Source of the DNA: Sphingopyxis sp.
GTDB lineage: Bacteria > Pseudomonadota > Alphaproteobacteria > Sphingomonadales > Sphingomonadaceae
Assembly (NCBI GenBank): GCA_016793775.1
Contig: JAEULK010000003.1
Coordinates: forward strand, 1 to 41,597
DNA length: 41,597 nt
Direction of reading: 5' to 3'
The notes beneath the pieces were generated by a model. It was given only the letters and a program-made list of their open reading frames with translations, did no database searches and was not told the origin of the DNA. This document shows positions 30,649 through 38,431 of this stretch, piece after piece. How positions within the stretch are numbered: position 1 is the stretch's first letter; each line of letters starts with the position of its first letter. The position numbers were made by a program, and so were the translations under genes.

Positions 30649-31410
30649 GTGAGCCGTTCGCGCTCCGTCGCCGGCCGGGCCGCGATCGTCACGGGCGCCG
30701 CGAGCGGCATGGGCCGCGCCACCGCGCTGCTCCTCGCCAGCGAGGGCGCGAAAGTCGCGGTCACCGACCTCGACCTCGCGGCCTGCGAGGCCGTGGCGGC
30801 CGAGGCGGGGGCAGGCGCCAGGGCCTTCGCGCTCGACGTTGCCGATGGCGAGGCGATCAAATCCGTGGTCGGGGACATAGCCGCGCATTTCGGCGGTATC
30901 GACATTCTCATCAACAATGCCGGGGTCTCCAGTTTCGCGCCGCTCGACGCGGGGGACGAATATGAGGCGATCTGGCACCGCGCGGTCGCCGTCATGCTGA
31001 CCGCGCACCAGCGCATGGTCCGCGCCGCCTTGCCCTGGCTGCGGCAAAGCGACGCCGCGCGCATCGTCAATATCGCCTCGACCGAGGGGCTGGGCGCCAC
31101 GCCTGGCGACACGCCCTATGTGGCGGCAAAGTCGGGCGTCGTCGGGCTGACGCGCGGCCTCGCGGTCGATCTCGGCAAGGAAGGCATCACGGTCAATTGC
31201 ATCTGCCCCGGCCCGATCCACACCGGCATGACCGACACGGTGCCCGAGGCCGACAAGCTGGTCTTCGCCAGGCGCCGCACCGCGCTCCGCCGCTATGGCG
31301 ATCCCGAGGAGGTCGCGCATATGACGCTCAGCCTCGTGCTGCCGGCGGCGAGCTATATCACCGGCGCGGTGATCCCGGTCGATGGCGGGCTGACGGCACG
31401 CAACGCCTGA
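30649..31410 (+). CDS. Short-chain dehydrogenase/reductase
   Basis: The 253-residue classical SDR has the cofactor motif TGAASGMG (15-22), NNAG (89-92), the catalytic Ser144 in NIASTEG, Tyr157-x3-Lys161 in YVAAKSG, the PG motif ICPGPIHTGM, and the C-terminal ITGAVIPVDGG. Asp40 after the second strand (VAVTDLDL) favours NAD+. The substrate is unknown. The start is GTG 30649, 28 bases after amn and directly after a duplicated sequence; no clear ribosome-binding site is visible, and the next Met lies inside the cofactor motif. It is probably co-transcribed with amn. Confidence 0.88.
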   Translation: MSRSRSVAGRAAIVTGAASGMGRATALLLASEGAKVAVTDLDLAACEAVAAEAGAGARAFALDVADGEAIKSVVGDIAAHFGGIDILINNAGVSSFAPLDAGDEYEAIWHRAVAVMLTAHQRMVRAALPWLRQSDAARIVNIASTEGLGATPGDTPYVAAKSGVVGLTRGLAVDLGKEGITVNCICPGPIHTGMTDTVPEADKLVFARRRTALRRYGDPEEVAHMTLSLVLPAASYITGAVIPVDGGLTARNA

Positions 31411-31422
31411 CCACGAGAAAGG

Positions 31423-31448
31423 CCGCGCAAAACCGTGGCTTTGCGCGG
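31423..31448 (+). terminator. Hairpin after the SDR gene
   Basis: CCGCGCAAA (31423-31431) pairs with TTTGCGCGG (31440-31448), 8-base loop, 12 bases after the stop. No T run follows, so its role as a terminator is uncertain. The remaining 180 bases to the OmpA-like gene hold nothing I can identify. Confidence 0.45.
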
Positions 31449-31627
31449 TATCGACATCATCAACCATAGGAATCCGCGAGCGCTGCGCGAGTTGCTCGGC
31501 TCGCCGCATGATCGGCTCGCGTCACCCCGCTCCCGAACCGCACCGGTGAACTTTTGGCGTCTCGCGACGGTTGACGCGACGATCAGGGGCGCCGGTCAGG
31601 CGGCCCGTCCAATCGAAGGAGCGATAT

Positions 31628-32497
31628 ATGAAGGTCATTTCCCGCAGTCCGAAATTCTTGCTGGCGGCCGCCATGCTGGCCAGCACCGCCTCGATCGGCG
31701 TCGCCGCGCAGGACAGCTATCCCGATCCGGCGATCACCGTCAACGGCGAGCTGCCGTCCCCCGACCAGATGACCAAGGGTCCCAAGGTCGAAGGCCTGAT
31801 CTCGGCGCGCACCGACGGCCGGATGCAGGTCACCACCGCCGACGGCAGCAACCAGACCATCGCCATCGCCGACTATACCAAGATCAAGGGCAGCGGCGGC
31901 TTCCTCGGCCTCAGCAGCAACAAGCTCGCGGCCGACAAGCTGCTCAACGGCCTGCCGGTGACGGTCGATACCTATCAGTGGGACGGCGGGCTGGTCGCGA
32001 ACCAGATCGCGCTCAAGACCAAGGATCTGAAGACCGCGTCGATGATCCGCACCGGCACGGCGCAGGGCTTCGCCGAGCAGACCGCGGCGACCGAGGCGCT
32101 GCGCGGCCGCGTCGGCGACATCGACCAATATAATGTCAAGGCGACGACCAACGTCAATTTCGACACCGGCAAGGCCGTGCTGACCGAACAGGCGAAATCC
32201 GATCTCTGCACCGCGGCGAACCAGGCCAACAGCACGGAGAACGCCCTGATCCTCGTTGTCGGCTACACCGATTCGACCGGCAGCGAAGAGCTGAACCAGG
32301 AGCTCAGCGAAAAGCGCGCCAGCCGCGTGGTCAATTATCTGCAGCAGGCGTGCGGCTGGAAACCCTATCGCATGCTGACCCCGACGGGCATGGCCGAAGC
32401 CGATCCGGCGGCGGACAACAGCACGCCCGAGGGCAAGGCGCAGAATCGCCGCGTCGCGGTGAACATCCTCGTCAGCAAGGCTGTCGACGGAATCTAA
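31628..32497 (+). CDS. OmpA-family cell-envelope protein
   Basis: The 289-residue protein has a Sec signal (LLAAAMLASTASIGVAA, mature start near QDSYPDP). Residues about 50-140 form an unassigned beta-rich domain repeating the pattern VEGLISARTDGRMQVTTADGSNQTIAIADYTKIKG. The C-terminal 110 residues are an OmpA/MotB peptidoglycan-binding domain: NVNFDTGKAVLTEQAKSDL, VVGYTDSTGSEELNQELSEKRA, and AQNRRVAVNILVS, with the diaminopimelate-contacting Asp and Arg positions. It has no lipobox and no obvious beta-barrel, so it is likely periplasmic or loosely outer-membrane linked. AAGGAG lies 7 bases upstream of ATG 31628. Confidence 0.88.
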   Translation: MKVISRSPKFLLAAAMLASTASIGVAAQDSYPDPAITVNGELPSPDQMTKGPKVEGLISARTDGRMQVTTADGSNQTIAIADYTKIKGSGGFLGLSSNKLAADKLLNGLPVTVDTYQWDGGLVANQIALKTKDLKTASMIRTGTAQGFAEQTAATEALRGRVGDIDQYNVKATTNVNFDTGKAVLTEQAKSDLCTAANQANSTENALILVVGYTDSTGSEELNQELSEKRASRVVNYLQQACGWKPYRMLTPTGMAEADPAADNSTPEGKAQNRRVAVNILVSKAVDGI

Positions 32498-32537
32498 GAG
32501 GTGCGGGGTGGGTTCCGGCCCACCCCGTTGTAAAAGT

Positions 32538-32673
32538 CCTCCCCGCTTGCGGGGAGGTGGCAGCCCGCAGGGCTGAGGGAGGGGGACCGCGTCCTTGCGC
32601 AACGCTGCTTGAGGCCGACGGCTCCCGCCACCACCGCCTATGGCGGCGGCATTCCTCCCCGCAAGCGGGGAGG
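32538..32673. repeat. Paired hairpin repeat, family F
   Basis: Two near-identical 20-base hairpins flank the element: CCTCCCCGC-TT-GCGGGGAGG at 32538-32557 and CCTCCCCGC-AA-GCGGGGAGG at 32654-32673. Between them is GC-rich sequence with the hairpin-like CAGCCCGCAGGGCTG. It fills the 184-base gap between two convergent genes. Confidence 0.8.
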
Positions 32674-32681
32674 ATTACTCC

Positions 32682-33488
32682 TCAAACCGCTTCGCTCACC
32701 CGATAGCGCTCGGCCACAGCGCGCCGCGACAGGCCCGGGCCCATCGCAAGCCGCGCATCCTGGTACGCCGCCCACTGGCCCTCGTCGGCGAGCGGCGGGA
32801 TCGTGACTTCTTCGCCGCGGTCGAGGCCGAGCAGCGCCGCATCGACGAGGTCGGCGGCTTCCATCACCATCTCCGCCGGGAAAGCCGTGATATCCTTGCC
32901 CGAGCGTTCCCAGATTTCGGTGCGCGTCGCGCCGGGCAGCACCGCCTGCACCAACACGCCTTGATCGCGAACGCTGTTGGCGAGCGCGATGCTGAGGTTG
33001 AGCAGGAAGGCTTTCGAGCCGCTATACACGCCCTCGAATTGCTCGGGGGCGAGCGCGAGCACCGAGGCGATGTTGACGATCTTGCCCTTGCCGCGCGCGC
33101 CAAAGGCCTTGCCCGCCGCTATGCCAAGCCGCGCCGCGGCGGTGATGTTGAGCGCGATGATCGTCTGGATCTCCGACGCGCTATTCTCGAGCGTGCCGCC
33201 GTTCAGCGACATGCCGGCGTTGTTGACGAACAGGGTGATCGCGGCATCGTCGAGCAGGCGCTGCTCGATGCGCGTCACATCGTCGCTTTTGGCCAGGTCG
33301 GCGGCGATCACATCGACCGCGACGCCATGGTCGGCGCGCAGTTTCGCCGCCCGTTCGGCAAGCTGCGCGCCGTTGCGCGCGACGAGGATCAAATCATGGC
33401 CGCGGCGCGCGAGCCGGTCGGCATAAACGGCGCCAAGGCCGGTCGAGGCGCCCGTGATGAGGGCGGTTCCCTGGATGTTGTCGGTCAT
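32682..33488 (-). CDS. Short-chain dehydrogenase/reductase (DltE/YqjQ-like)
   Basis: The 268-residue SDR has TGASTGLG (12-19), NNAG (89-92), Ser142 in NIASVLAL, Tyr155-x3-Lys159 in YSGSKAF, and the long C-terminal extension of the DltE-type group (LADEGQWAAYQDAR). Arg38 after the second strand (LILVARNG) favours NADP(H). AAGGAGACAGGCT precedes ATG 33488. It is divergently transcribed from an HxlR-type regulator gene 61 bases away, the usual arrangement when an HxlR protein controls an oxidoreductase. The substrate is unknown. Confidence 0.9.
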   Translation of the reverse strand: MTDNIQGTALITGASTGLGAVYADRLARRGHDLILVARNGAQLAERAAKLRADHGVAVDVIAADLAKSDDVTRIEQRLLDDAAITLFVNNAGMSLNGGTLENSASEIQTIIALNITAAARLGIAAGKAFGARGKGKIVNIASVLALAPEQFEGVYSGSKAFLLNLSIALANSVRDQGVLVQAVLPGATRTEIWERSGKDITAFPAEMVMEAADLVDAALLGLDRGEEVTIPPLADEGQWAAYQDARLAMGPGLSRRAVAERYRVSEAV

Positions 33489-33530
33489 AGCCTGTCTCCT
33501 TTTGCCGGGCCCGAACGGGTCACTTGCAAA

Positions 33531-33554
33531 ATGATAGTAACTGCATCATATGCA
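33531..33554. promoter_or_regulatory. Candidate HxlR operator between the divergent SDR and regulator
   Basis: ATGAT (33531-33535) and ATCAT (33545-33549) are inverted with a 9-base spacer, and TGCAT (33542-33546) and ATGCA (33550-33554) form a second overlapping inverted repeat. The latter includes the regulator's ATG at 33550. Overlap with the promoter region is expected; binding is inferred. Confidence 0.4.
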
Positions 33555-33996
33555 TTCAATGACCGACGATGAAAAAAATCTCGGGACCTGCCCGATCGAC
33601 CGCGGGCTCACGCTGATCGGCGACCGCTGGAGCATGTTGGTGCTGCGCGACGTGCAGCGCGGTTTAACCCGTTACGACCAGATCCGCACCAGCCTGGGCA
33701 TCGCGCCGAACATATTGGCGCGCCGGCTGGCCGCGCTCACCGAAACGGGGCTGCTCGAAAAGCGCCGCTATAGCCAGCGGCCGCCGCGCGACGACTATCT
33801 GCTCACCGAAAAGGGCCGCGATTTCCTGCCCATCCTCGCCGCCATCGGCGCCTGGGGCGGCAAGCATGTTGGGGGCGGTGCGCTGACGCGCCAGATCGAT
33901 GTCGAAACGGGCGAGGCGGTGCGCCCCGTGGTGATCGACGCCAACACCGGCGCCCCGATCGGGTCGCGCGCGCTGCGGCTCGAATATCCCGACTGA
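33550..33996 (+). CDS. HxlR-family transcriptional regulator
   Basis: The 148-residue winged helix begins CPIDRGLTLIGDRWSMLVLRDVQRGLTRYDQIRTSLGIAPNILARRLAALTETGLLEKRRYSQRPPRDDYLLTEKGRDFLPIL, the full HxlR core with the N-terminal Cys (in GTCPID) that acts as a redox or aldehyde sensor in some members. The C-terminal 40 residues (IDVETGEAVRPVVIDANTG) are a common extension. ATG 33550 may give a leaderless message; ATG 33559 is an alternative. It faces the SDR gene and probably regulates it. Confidence 0.9.
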   Translation: MHSMTDDEKNLGTCPIDRGLTLIGDRWSMLVLRDVQRGLTRYDQIRTSLGIAPNILARRLAALTETGLLEKRRYSQRPPRDDYLLTEKGRDFLPILAAIGAWGGKHVGGGALTRQIDVETGEAVRPVVIDANTGAPIGSRALRLEYPD

Positions 33997-34016
33997 CCGA
34001 TCGGCCAGCGTCGGCG

Positions 34017-35243
34017 TCAGCTGCGGTAATCGGCGTTGATGCTGATGTAACCGTGGGTGAGGTCGCAGGTCCACACGGTCGCGCGGCCGGTGCCGAGGCC
34101 GAGATCGGCGCCGATGCGGATCTCCAGCCCCTTCAGATGCGCCGCGACCGGCGCCTCGTCATAGCCATCGACGGGCAGGCCCTGCTTGGCGACCCAATGG
34201 TCGCCGAAGCGGATCGCGAGGCGGTCGCGGTCGGCGGGTTCGCCGGCCTTGCCCACCGCCATGACAACGCGGCCCCAATTCGCATCCTCGCCCGCGATCG
34301 CGGTCTTGACCAAGGGCGAATTGGCGATGGCGAGCGCGACGCGCTTGGCGCTGTGGTCGTCGGCGGCGCCGGTGACCTGGATTTCGATGAATTTCGAGGC
34401 GCCCTCGCCATCGCGTACGACCTGATGCGCGAGGTCGAGCGCAACCTGCCGGATCGCGGCGTAAAGTGCGTCGGCACCGGCGTCGTCCCAGGATTCGAGG
34501 GGTGCGTTGCCCGCCTGTCCGGTGGCGAAGAGCAGCACCGTGTCGCTGGTCGAAGTGTCGCTGTCGACGGTGATGCTGTTGAAGCTGCCGCCTGTCGCCT
34601 CGCCCAGCATGTCCTGCAGCAGCGCCGGCGCGACCGCGGCGTCGGTGAAGAGATAGCCGAGCATCGTCGCCATGTCGGGGGCGATCATGCCCGATCCCTT
34701 GACGATGCCCGCGACCTGCACGGTGCGGTCGCCGACGACGGCGCTGGCCGTCGACCCCTTGGCGAAAGTGTCGGTGGTGCAGATGGTTTCGGCGGCGGCT
34801 TCCCACGAACAGGGCGCGGCGGTGAGCGCGGCGGCGACCCCGGCGTGCGCCTTGTCCTTGGGTAGCGGCACGCCGATGACGCCCGTCGAACTGACGAAGA
34901 CGTCGCTCGGTGCGCAGCCGAGATGGCTCGCGACCTGGCCCATGATCTGCTCGACCGCTTCGCGCCCGCGATAGCCGGTGAAGGCGTTGCTGTTGCCCGC
35001 ATTGACGATCAGCGCGCGCGCGGCGCCGTCCTTTATTTGCTCGCGGCCGAGTTCGACTTCGGGCGAGCAGCAGATGTTGCGCGTGAATACGCCCGCGACC
35101 GCCGTGCCGGGGGCGAGCTCGGCGTAGGTCAGGTCGCAGCGGTCCCAATTCTTGTACTGCGCGCGCGCGACGCGGAGCGTGACACCGGCAATGGCGGGGA
35201 GCGCGGGGAAGGCGGCGGGGGCGAGCGGGGAGCGGGTGGTCAT
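34017..35243 (-). CDS. argJ: Bifunctional ornithine acetyltransferase / N-acetylglutamate synthase
   Basis: The 408-residue enzyme transfers acetyl from N-acetylornithine to glutamate in the cyclic arginine pathway and may also use acetyl-CoA. It has RNICCSPEV, NAGNSNAFTG (81-90), SSTGVIGVPLP, TTDTFAKG and the autoproteolysis site KGSGMIAPDMATMLGY, where Thr193 becomes the N-terminal nucleophile of the beta chain. The C-terminal DLTHGYISINADYRS is typical. ATG 35243 begins MTTRSPLAP. Gene and length are normal. A repeat cluster lies upstream between argJ and the aldehyde dehydrogenase, which is on the same strand. Confidence 0.96.
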   Translation of the reverse strand: MTTRSPLAPAAFPALPAIAGVTLRVARAQYKNWDRCDLTYAELAPGTAVAGVFTRNICCSPEVELGREQIKDGAARALIVNAGNSNAFTGYRGREAVEQIMGQVASHLGCAPSDVFVSSTGVIGVPLPKDKAHAGVAAALTAAPCSWEAAAETICTTDTFAKGSTASAVVGDRTVQVAGIVKGSGMIAPDMATMLGYLFTDAAVAPALLQDMLGEATGGSFNSITVDSDTSTSDTVLLFATGQAGNAPLESWDDAGADALYAAIRQVALDLAHQVVRDGEGASKFIEIQVTGAADDHSAKRVALAIANSPLVKTAIAGEDANWGRVVMAVGKAGEPADRDRLAIRFGDHWVAKQGLPVDGYDEAPVAAHLKGLEIRIGADLGLGTGRATVWTCDLTHGYISINADYRS

Positions 35244-35282
35244 GATGGGGGTGCGTTTAGCTTTGCTGAGGGCAAAGAAAAA

Positions 35283-35439
35283 CCCCTCCCTGACGGGGAG
35301 GGGTAGCGAGACTTGCCGGCTTGCCGGCTAGTCGCAGCTAGGGGTGGGTATGCTGGATCGCGCAGACGCTCGCTTTGCTCGCCCCCACCCGCGTTCAGAG
35401 GCACGTGACTCTGAACGCCCCCTCCCTTGCAGGGAGGGG
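35283..35439. repeat. Composite hairpin repeat, family G
   Basis: The 204-base gap between the aldehyde dehydrogenase and argJ holds three inverted repeats: CCCCTCCC-TGAC-GGGGAGGGG at 35283-35303 (imperfect), GCGTTCAGAG (35391-35400) with CTCTGAACGC (35409-35418), and CCCCTCCCT-TGC-AGGGAGGGG at 35419-35439. The outer two are nearly identical, as in family F. Confidence 0.8.
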
Positions 35440-35447
35440 AGACCAGT

Positions 35448-36884
35448 TTACGCCGGAATACCGCTGATCGCCTTGATTTCCATGAAGTCCTTGAGGCCGA
35501 ACAAGCCGCCTTCACGGCCGTTGCCCGACGCCTTGTAGCCGCCGAAGGGCGCGCCCGGGGCCGGACCCCAATTGTTCACCGCGACCATGCCGGCGCGCAG
35601 TTTCGGCGCGACGTCGGCCGCCTTGGCGGGGTCGCCCGAGATCACCGCCGACAGGCCATATTCGGTGTCGTTGGCGACGGCGATCGCCTCGTCGAGCGTG
35701 TCATAGGTCATGACCGTCGCGACCGGGCCGAACACTTCCTCATTGGCGATGCGCATGTTCGGGGTGACGCCCGAGAAGACGGTCGGCTTGATATAATAGC
35801 CGCGGTTGACGTTGGCGGGCAGGCCGGTGCCGCCGGTCTCCAGCGTGGCGCCCTCGTCGATCGCCGACTGGATCAGGCCCTGGATCTTGTCGAACTGCGC
35901 CTTGTTGACGACGGGGCCGATATGGCCGCCCTCGGCCAGCGGGTCGCCGACCTGCGTGCCGTCGAACATCGCCTTGATGACGCCGATCGCCTCGGCCTCG
36001 CGCTCTTTCTGGACGAGGATGCGGGTCGGCGCGATGCAGCTCTGGCCGGTGTTGATCAGCACGCCCTGCACCGTCGGGGGCAGCACGGCGGCGAGATCGG
36101 CGTCGGGCAGGACCAGGTTCGGCGACTTGCCGCCGAGTTCCTGATGGACGCGCTTGACCGTCGGCGCCGCCGCGACGGCAACCAGGATACCGGCGCGGGT
36201 CGAGCCGGTGAAGCTGACCATTTCGATGCCGGGATGCGACGAGATCGCGTTGCCGACGGTCGGGCCGTCACCCTGCACCAGGTTGAACACGCCCGGCGGC
36301 ACGCCCGCGGCGTCGAGGATTTCGGCGAAGATCGTCGCGTTGCCGGGGCATTCCTCCGACGGTTTCAGCACCATGCAATTGCCGCCGGCGAGCGCGGGGG
36401 CGACCTTGAGCGCGATCTGGTTGAGCGGCCAGTTCCACGGGGTGATCATGCCGACGACGCCCATCGGTTCGTAAACGACGGTGTTGGGGCCGTGCTGTTC
36501 CTTGAACTGGAAGTCCTTGAGCGCGGCAATGGTGCCGAGGAAACCGCCGAGCCCGGCGGGCGCCTGTGCGGCGGCGGCGAAGCTGACCGGCGCGCCCATT
36601 TCGGCGGCCATCGACTTGGCGAGGTCGGGGATGCGCTTCTTATATTCGGCGACGATGTTGTCGAGCAGTTCGAGGCGTTCCTCACGCGTCGTCTGCGAGA
36701 AGGTCTTGAACGCGTCCTTCGCGGCTTCGACCGCGGCGTCGACGTCGGCGGCGGTGCCGAGCACGATGGTCGTCGTCGCTTCCTCGGTCGAGGGGCTGAT
36801 GACCCGATGTTCCTTGCCCCCGATGCTATCGACCCACTGGCCGCCGATGTAATTTTGTTTCAGGTGCGTCTCGAAGCTGCTCAT
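35448..36884 (-). CDS. Aldehyde dehydrogenase family protein
   Basis: The 478-residue NAD(P)-dependent enzyme has PWNWP (149-153), the cofactor segment KPSEECP, FTGST (225-229), the general base Glu249 in HQELGGKSPN, the nucleophile Cys283 in NTGQSCIAPTR, and EEVFGPV near residue 388. It is complete. It is a broad-type ALDH and the aldehyde cannot be deduced from sequence. A 10-bp palindrome at 36910-36919 lies just upstream of the ATG. No regulator gene is adjacent. Confidence 0.93.
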   Translation of the reverse strand: MSSFETHLKQNYIGGQWVDSIGGKEHRVISPSTEEATTTIVLGTAADVDAAVEAAKDAFKTFSQTTREERLELLDNIVAEYKKRIPDLAKSMAAEMGAPVSFAAAAQAPAGLGGFLGTIAALKDFQFKEQHGPNTVVYEPMGVVGMITPWNWPLNQIALKVAPALAGGNCMVLKPSEECPGNATIFAEILDAAGVPPGVFNLVQGDGPTVGNAISSHPGIEMVSFTGSTRAGILVAVAAAPTVKRVHQELGGKSPNLVLPDADLAAVLPPTVQGVLINTGQSCIAPTRILVQKEREAEAIGVIKAMFDGTQVGDPLAEGGHIGPVVNKAQFDKIQGLIQSAIDEGATLETGGTGLPANVNRGYYIKPTVFSGVTPNMRIANEEVFGPVATVMTYDTLDEAIAVANDTEYGLSAVISGDPAKAADVAPKLRAGMVAVNNWGPAPGAPFGGYKASGNGREGGLFGLKDFMEIKAISGIPA

Positions 36885-36909
36885 TTTCTCTCTCCCATCG
36901 GCGGTTTCG

Positions 36910-36919
36910 GATACGTATC
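36910..36919. promoter_or_regulatory. Palindrome upstream of the aldehyde dehydrogenase gene
   Basis: GATACGTATC is a perfect 10-bp palindrome 26 bases before the ATG, in the 97-base gap to the M20 peptidase gene. It may be an operator for an unlinked regulator. Confidence 0.35.
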
Positions 36920-36981
36920 GGATTGCTACCTAATGACGGCGGCGAATGAATCAAGCGCGCGACGTGCGTTTTGACGCGCCG

Positions 36982-38292
36982 CTAGCGCTTTTCAGCAGAC
37001 AGGCGTGACATCAGGATGGCGGCGCGGATCGCCTGACGCTCGATGCTCGGCAGGTCGACCGCTTCGCCGGGGGCGTGGTCGCCGGTCGAATAGGGGCCGA
37101 GGCCCGCGAGTCCGTCGACATCGGCGGCGACGAAGCTGATGTCGCCGGCGCCGCGCTTCAGCGGATCGAGCGGCGCCATTTCGGCGAGGCCGAGGTCGCG
37201 GTTCACCCCGTTGAGCTTGGCCAGCAGCGCGCGATTGCCGTCGGTCGGCGCCATCGGCGGATAGCCGCCGGGGTCGAAGCTTAGCGTCGCGCCGGTCAGC
37301 GGGGCGTGGTCCGCCACGATTGCGGCCATCTTCGCCTTCACCCGCGCCGCCTGGTCGGCCGAGAGCGTGCGCAGGTCGCCGCGCGCGATCGCGATGGGAG
37401 CGATGATGTTGGTCTTGCCGCTGGCGGTGGCGCGGATGCCGCCCACGTCGAGCTCGGCCTGTTGCCCGCCCGCGATCAGCCCGACGTTGAAGGTGAGGTT
37501 GGGTTCGGGCAGTTCGGTGCGGAAGCGCGCGATGATACGCGTGAGTTCATAGATGGCGCCGTCGCCCGCTGCGGCGCTGAAGATGCCCGAGCTGTGCGCC
37601 GACTTGCCGGTCGCGGTGACGGTCCAGCTTTCGGACGAGCGCCGCGCGACCGAGCCCATGTCGGCGCCGCCATCGCGCACCAGCCCTTCGAAATCGAGCG
37701 CGACGTCGCTGCGTTTGCCCGCTTCGATCAGGTCGGCGCGCGCCTTTTCGATCGGGTCGCCGGCGTCTTCCTCGTCGCCGGTCATGTGGATTTCGATATT
37801 GGCGTCCTTCAGCGTACCAGCCGCCTTCATCGCGCGCAGCGCCGCGACGACGACGACCATGCCGCCCTTGTCATCGCCCGCGCCGGGGCCTTCGCCCTTA
37901 TCGCCCTTGCGGGTGAAGGCCTGGAACGGCGAATCGGGTTCGAACACGGTGTCGAGATGCGCGATGAGCAGCAGGCGCTTGGTGTCCGCCTTGCCCTTGC
38001 GCACCGCGATCAGATGGCCGGCGCGCTTGGTCTCCGGCGTCGGTTTCCAGGTGACGGTGAAGCCCAAAGGTTCGAGTTCGGCCCGCATCATCACCGCGAC
38101 CTTCTCGACGCCTTCGAGATTGAGCGAGCCGCTGTTCTGGTTGACCAGTTTTTCGAGCAGCGCGATCGAGCGTTCCTGTTCCGCGCTCACCGTCTTCGCC
38201 ATCGCCGCCTCGGCTTTCGACAATTTCGCCTGCGCCGCCGGGGCGAGCATCAACGAAGCGGCAAGGAGGGCGGCAAGCGGCAGCGATTTCAT
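36982..38292 (-). CDS. Exported M20-family metallopeptidase (glutamate carboxypeptidase-like)
   Basis: The 436-residue protein has a Sec signal (LAALLAASLMLAPAAQA). The di-zinc site is H112-x-D114 in LLIAHLDTVFEP, Asp141 in GAGDDKGG, and the pair Glu174-Glu175 in TGDEEDAGDP, followed by Asp199-type ligand DFEGLVRDGG. The His near the C-terminus is in STGDHAPGE. A lid/dimerisation domain occupies about 210-330 (SAHSSGIFSAAAGDGAIYEL). It should remove C-terminal glutamate or similar residues in the periplasm; exact specificity is unknown. The ATG at 38292 is followed upstream by a perfect palindromic repeat at 38315. Confidence 0.92.
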   Translation of the reverse strand: MKSLPLAALLAASLMLAPAAQAKLSKAEAAMAKTVSAEQERSIALLEKLVNQNSGSLNLEGVEKVAVMMRAELEPLGFTVTWKPTPETKRAGHLIAVRKGKADTKRLLLIAHLDTVFEPDSPFQAFTRKGDKGEGPGAGDDKGGMVVVVAALRAMKAAGTLKDANIEIHMTGDEEDAGDPIEKARADLIEAGKRSDVALDFEGLVRDGGADMGSVARRSSESWTVTATGKSAHSSGIFSAAAGDGAIYELTRIIARFRTELPEPNLTFNVGLIAGGQQAELDVGGIRATASGKTNIIAPIAIARGDLRTLSADQAARVKAKMAAIVADHAPLTGATLSFDPGGYPPMAPTDGNRALLAKLNGVNRDLGLAEMAPLDPLKRGAGDISFVAADVDGLAGLGPYSTGDHAPGEAVDLPSIERQAIRAAILMSRLSAEKR

Positions 38293-38314
38293 GAAGGCTC
38301 CTAACAGGCTTGTC

Positions 38315-38390
38315 GTCGCCCCCGCGCAGGCGGGGGCCGCTGGCCGGAAAGCGCAGGGCCGATAGCGGCCCCCGCCTGCGCGGGGGCGAC
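38315..38390. repeat. Perfect 27-bp inverted repeat, family E copy 2
   Basis: Arms 38315-38341 and 38364-38390 are perfect inverted copies with a 22-base loop. Each arm contains its own hairpin (GCCCCCGCGCAGGCGGGGGC), so alternative folds are possible. It shares CGATAGCGGCC with the element at 27715. It lies between two genes on the minus strand, 23 bases upstream of the M20 gene. Confidence 0.88.
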
Positions 38391-38431
38391 GGCCTTGATT
38401 GTGCCGCGCTTGTCGCCCGGGCGCAACCTCG

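Noticed and set aside
32538-32673. Two identical-looking 20-base repeats separated by about 96 bases as a CRISPR or att pair
   Set aside because: Each copy is a self-complementary hairpin and the layout recurs at 35283-35439, so it is an intergenic palindrome family, and no integrase is near.
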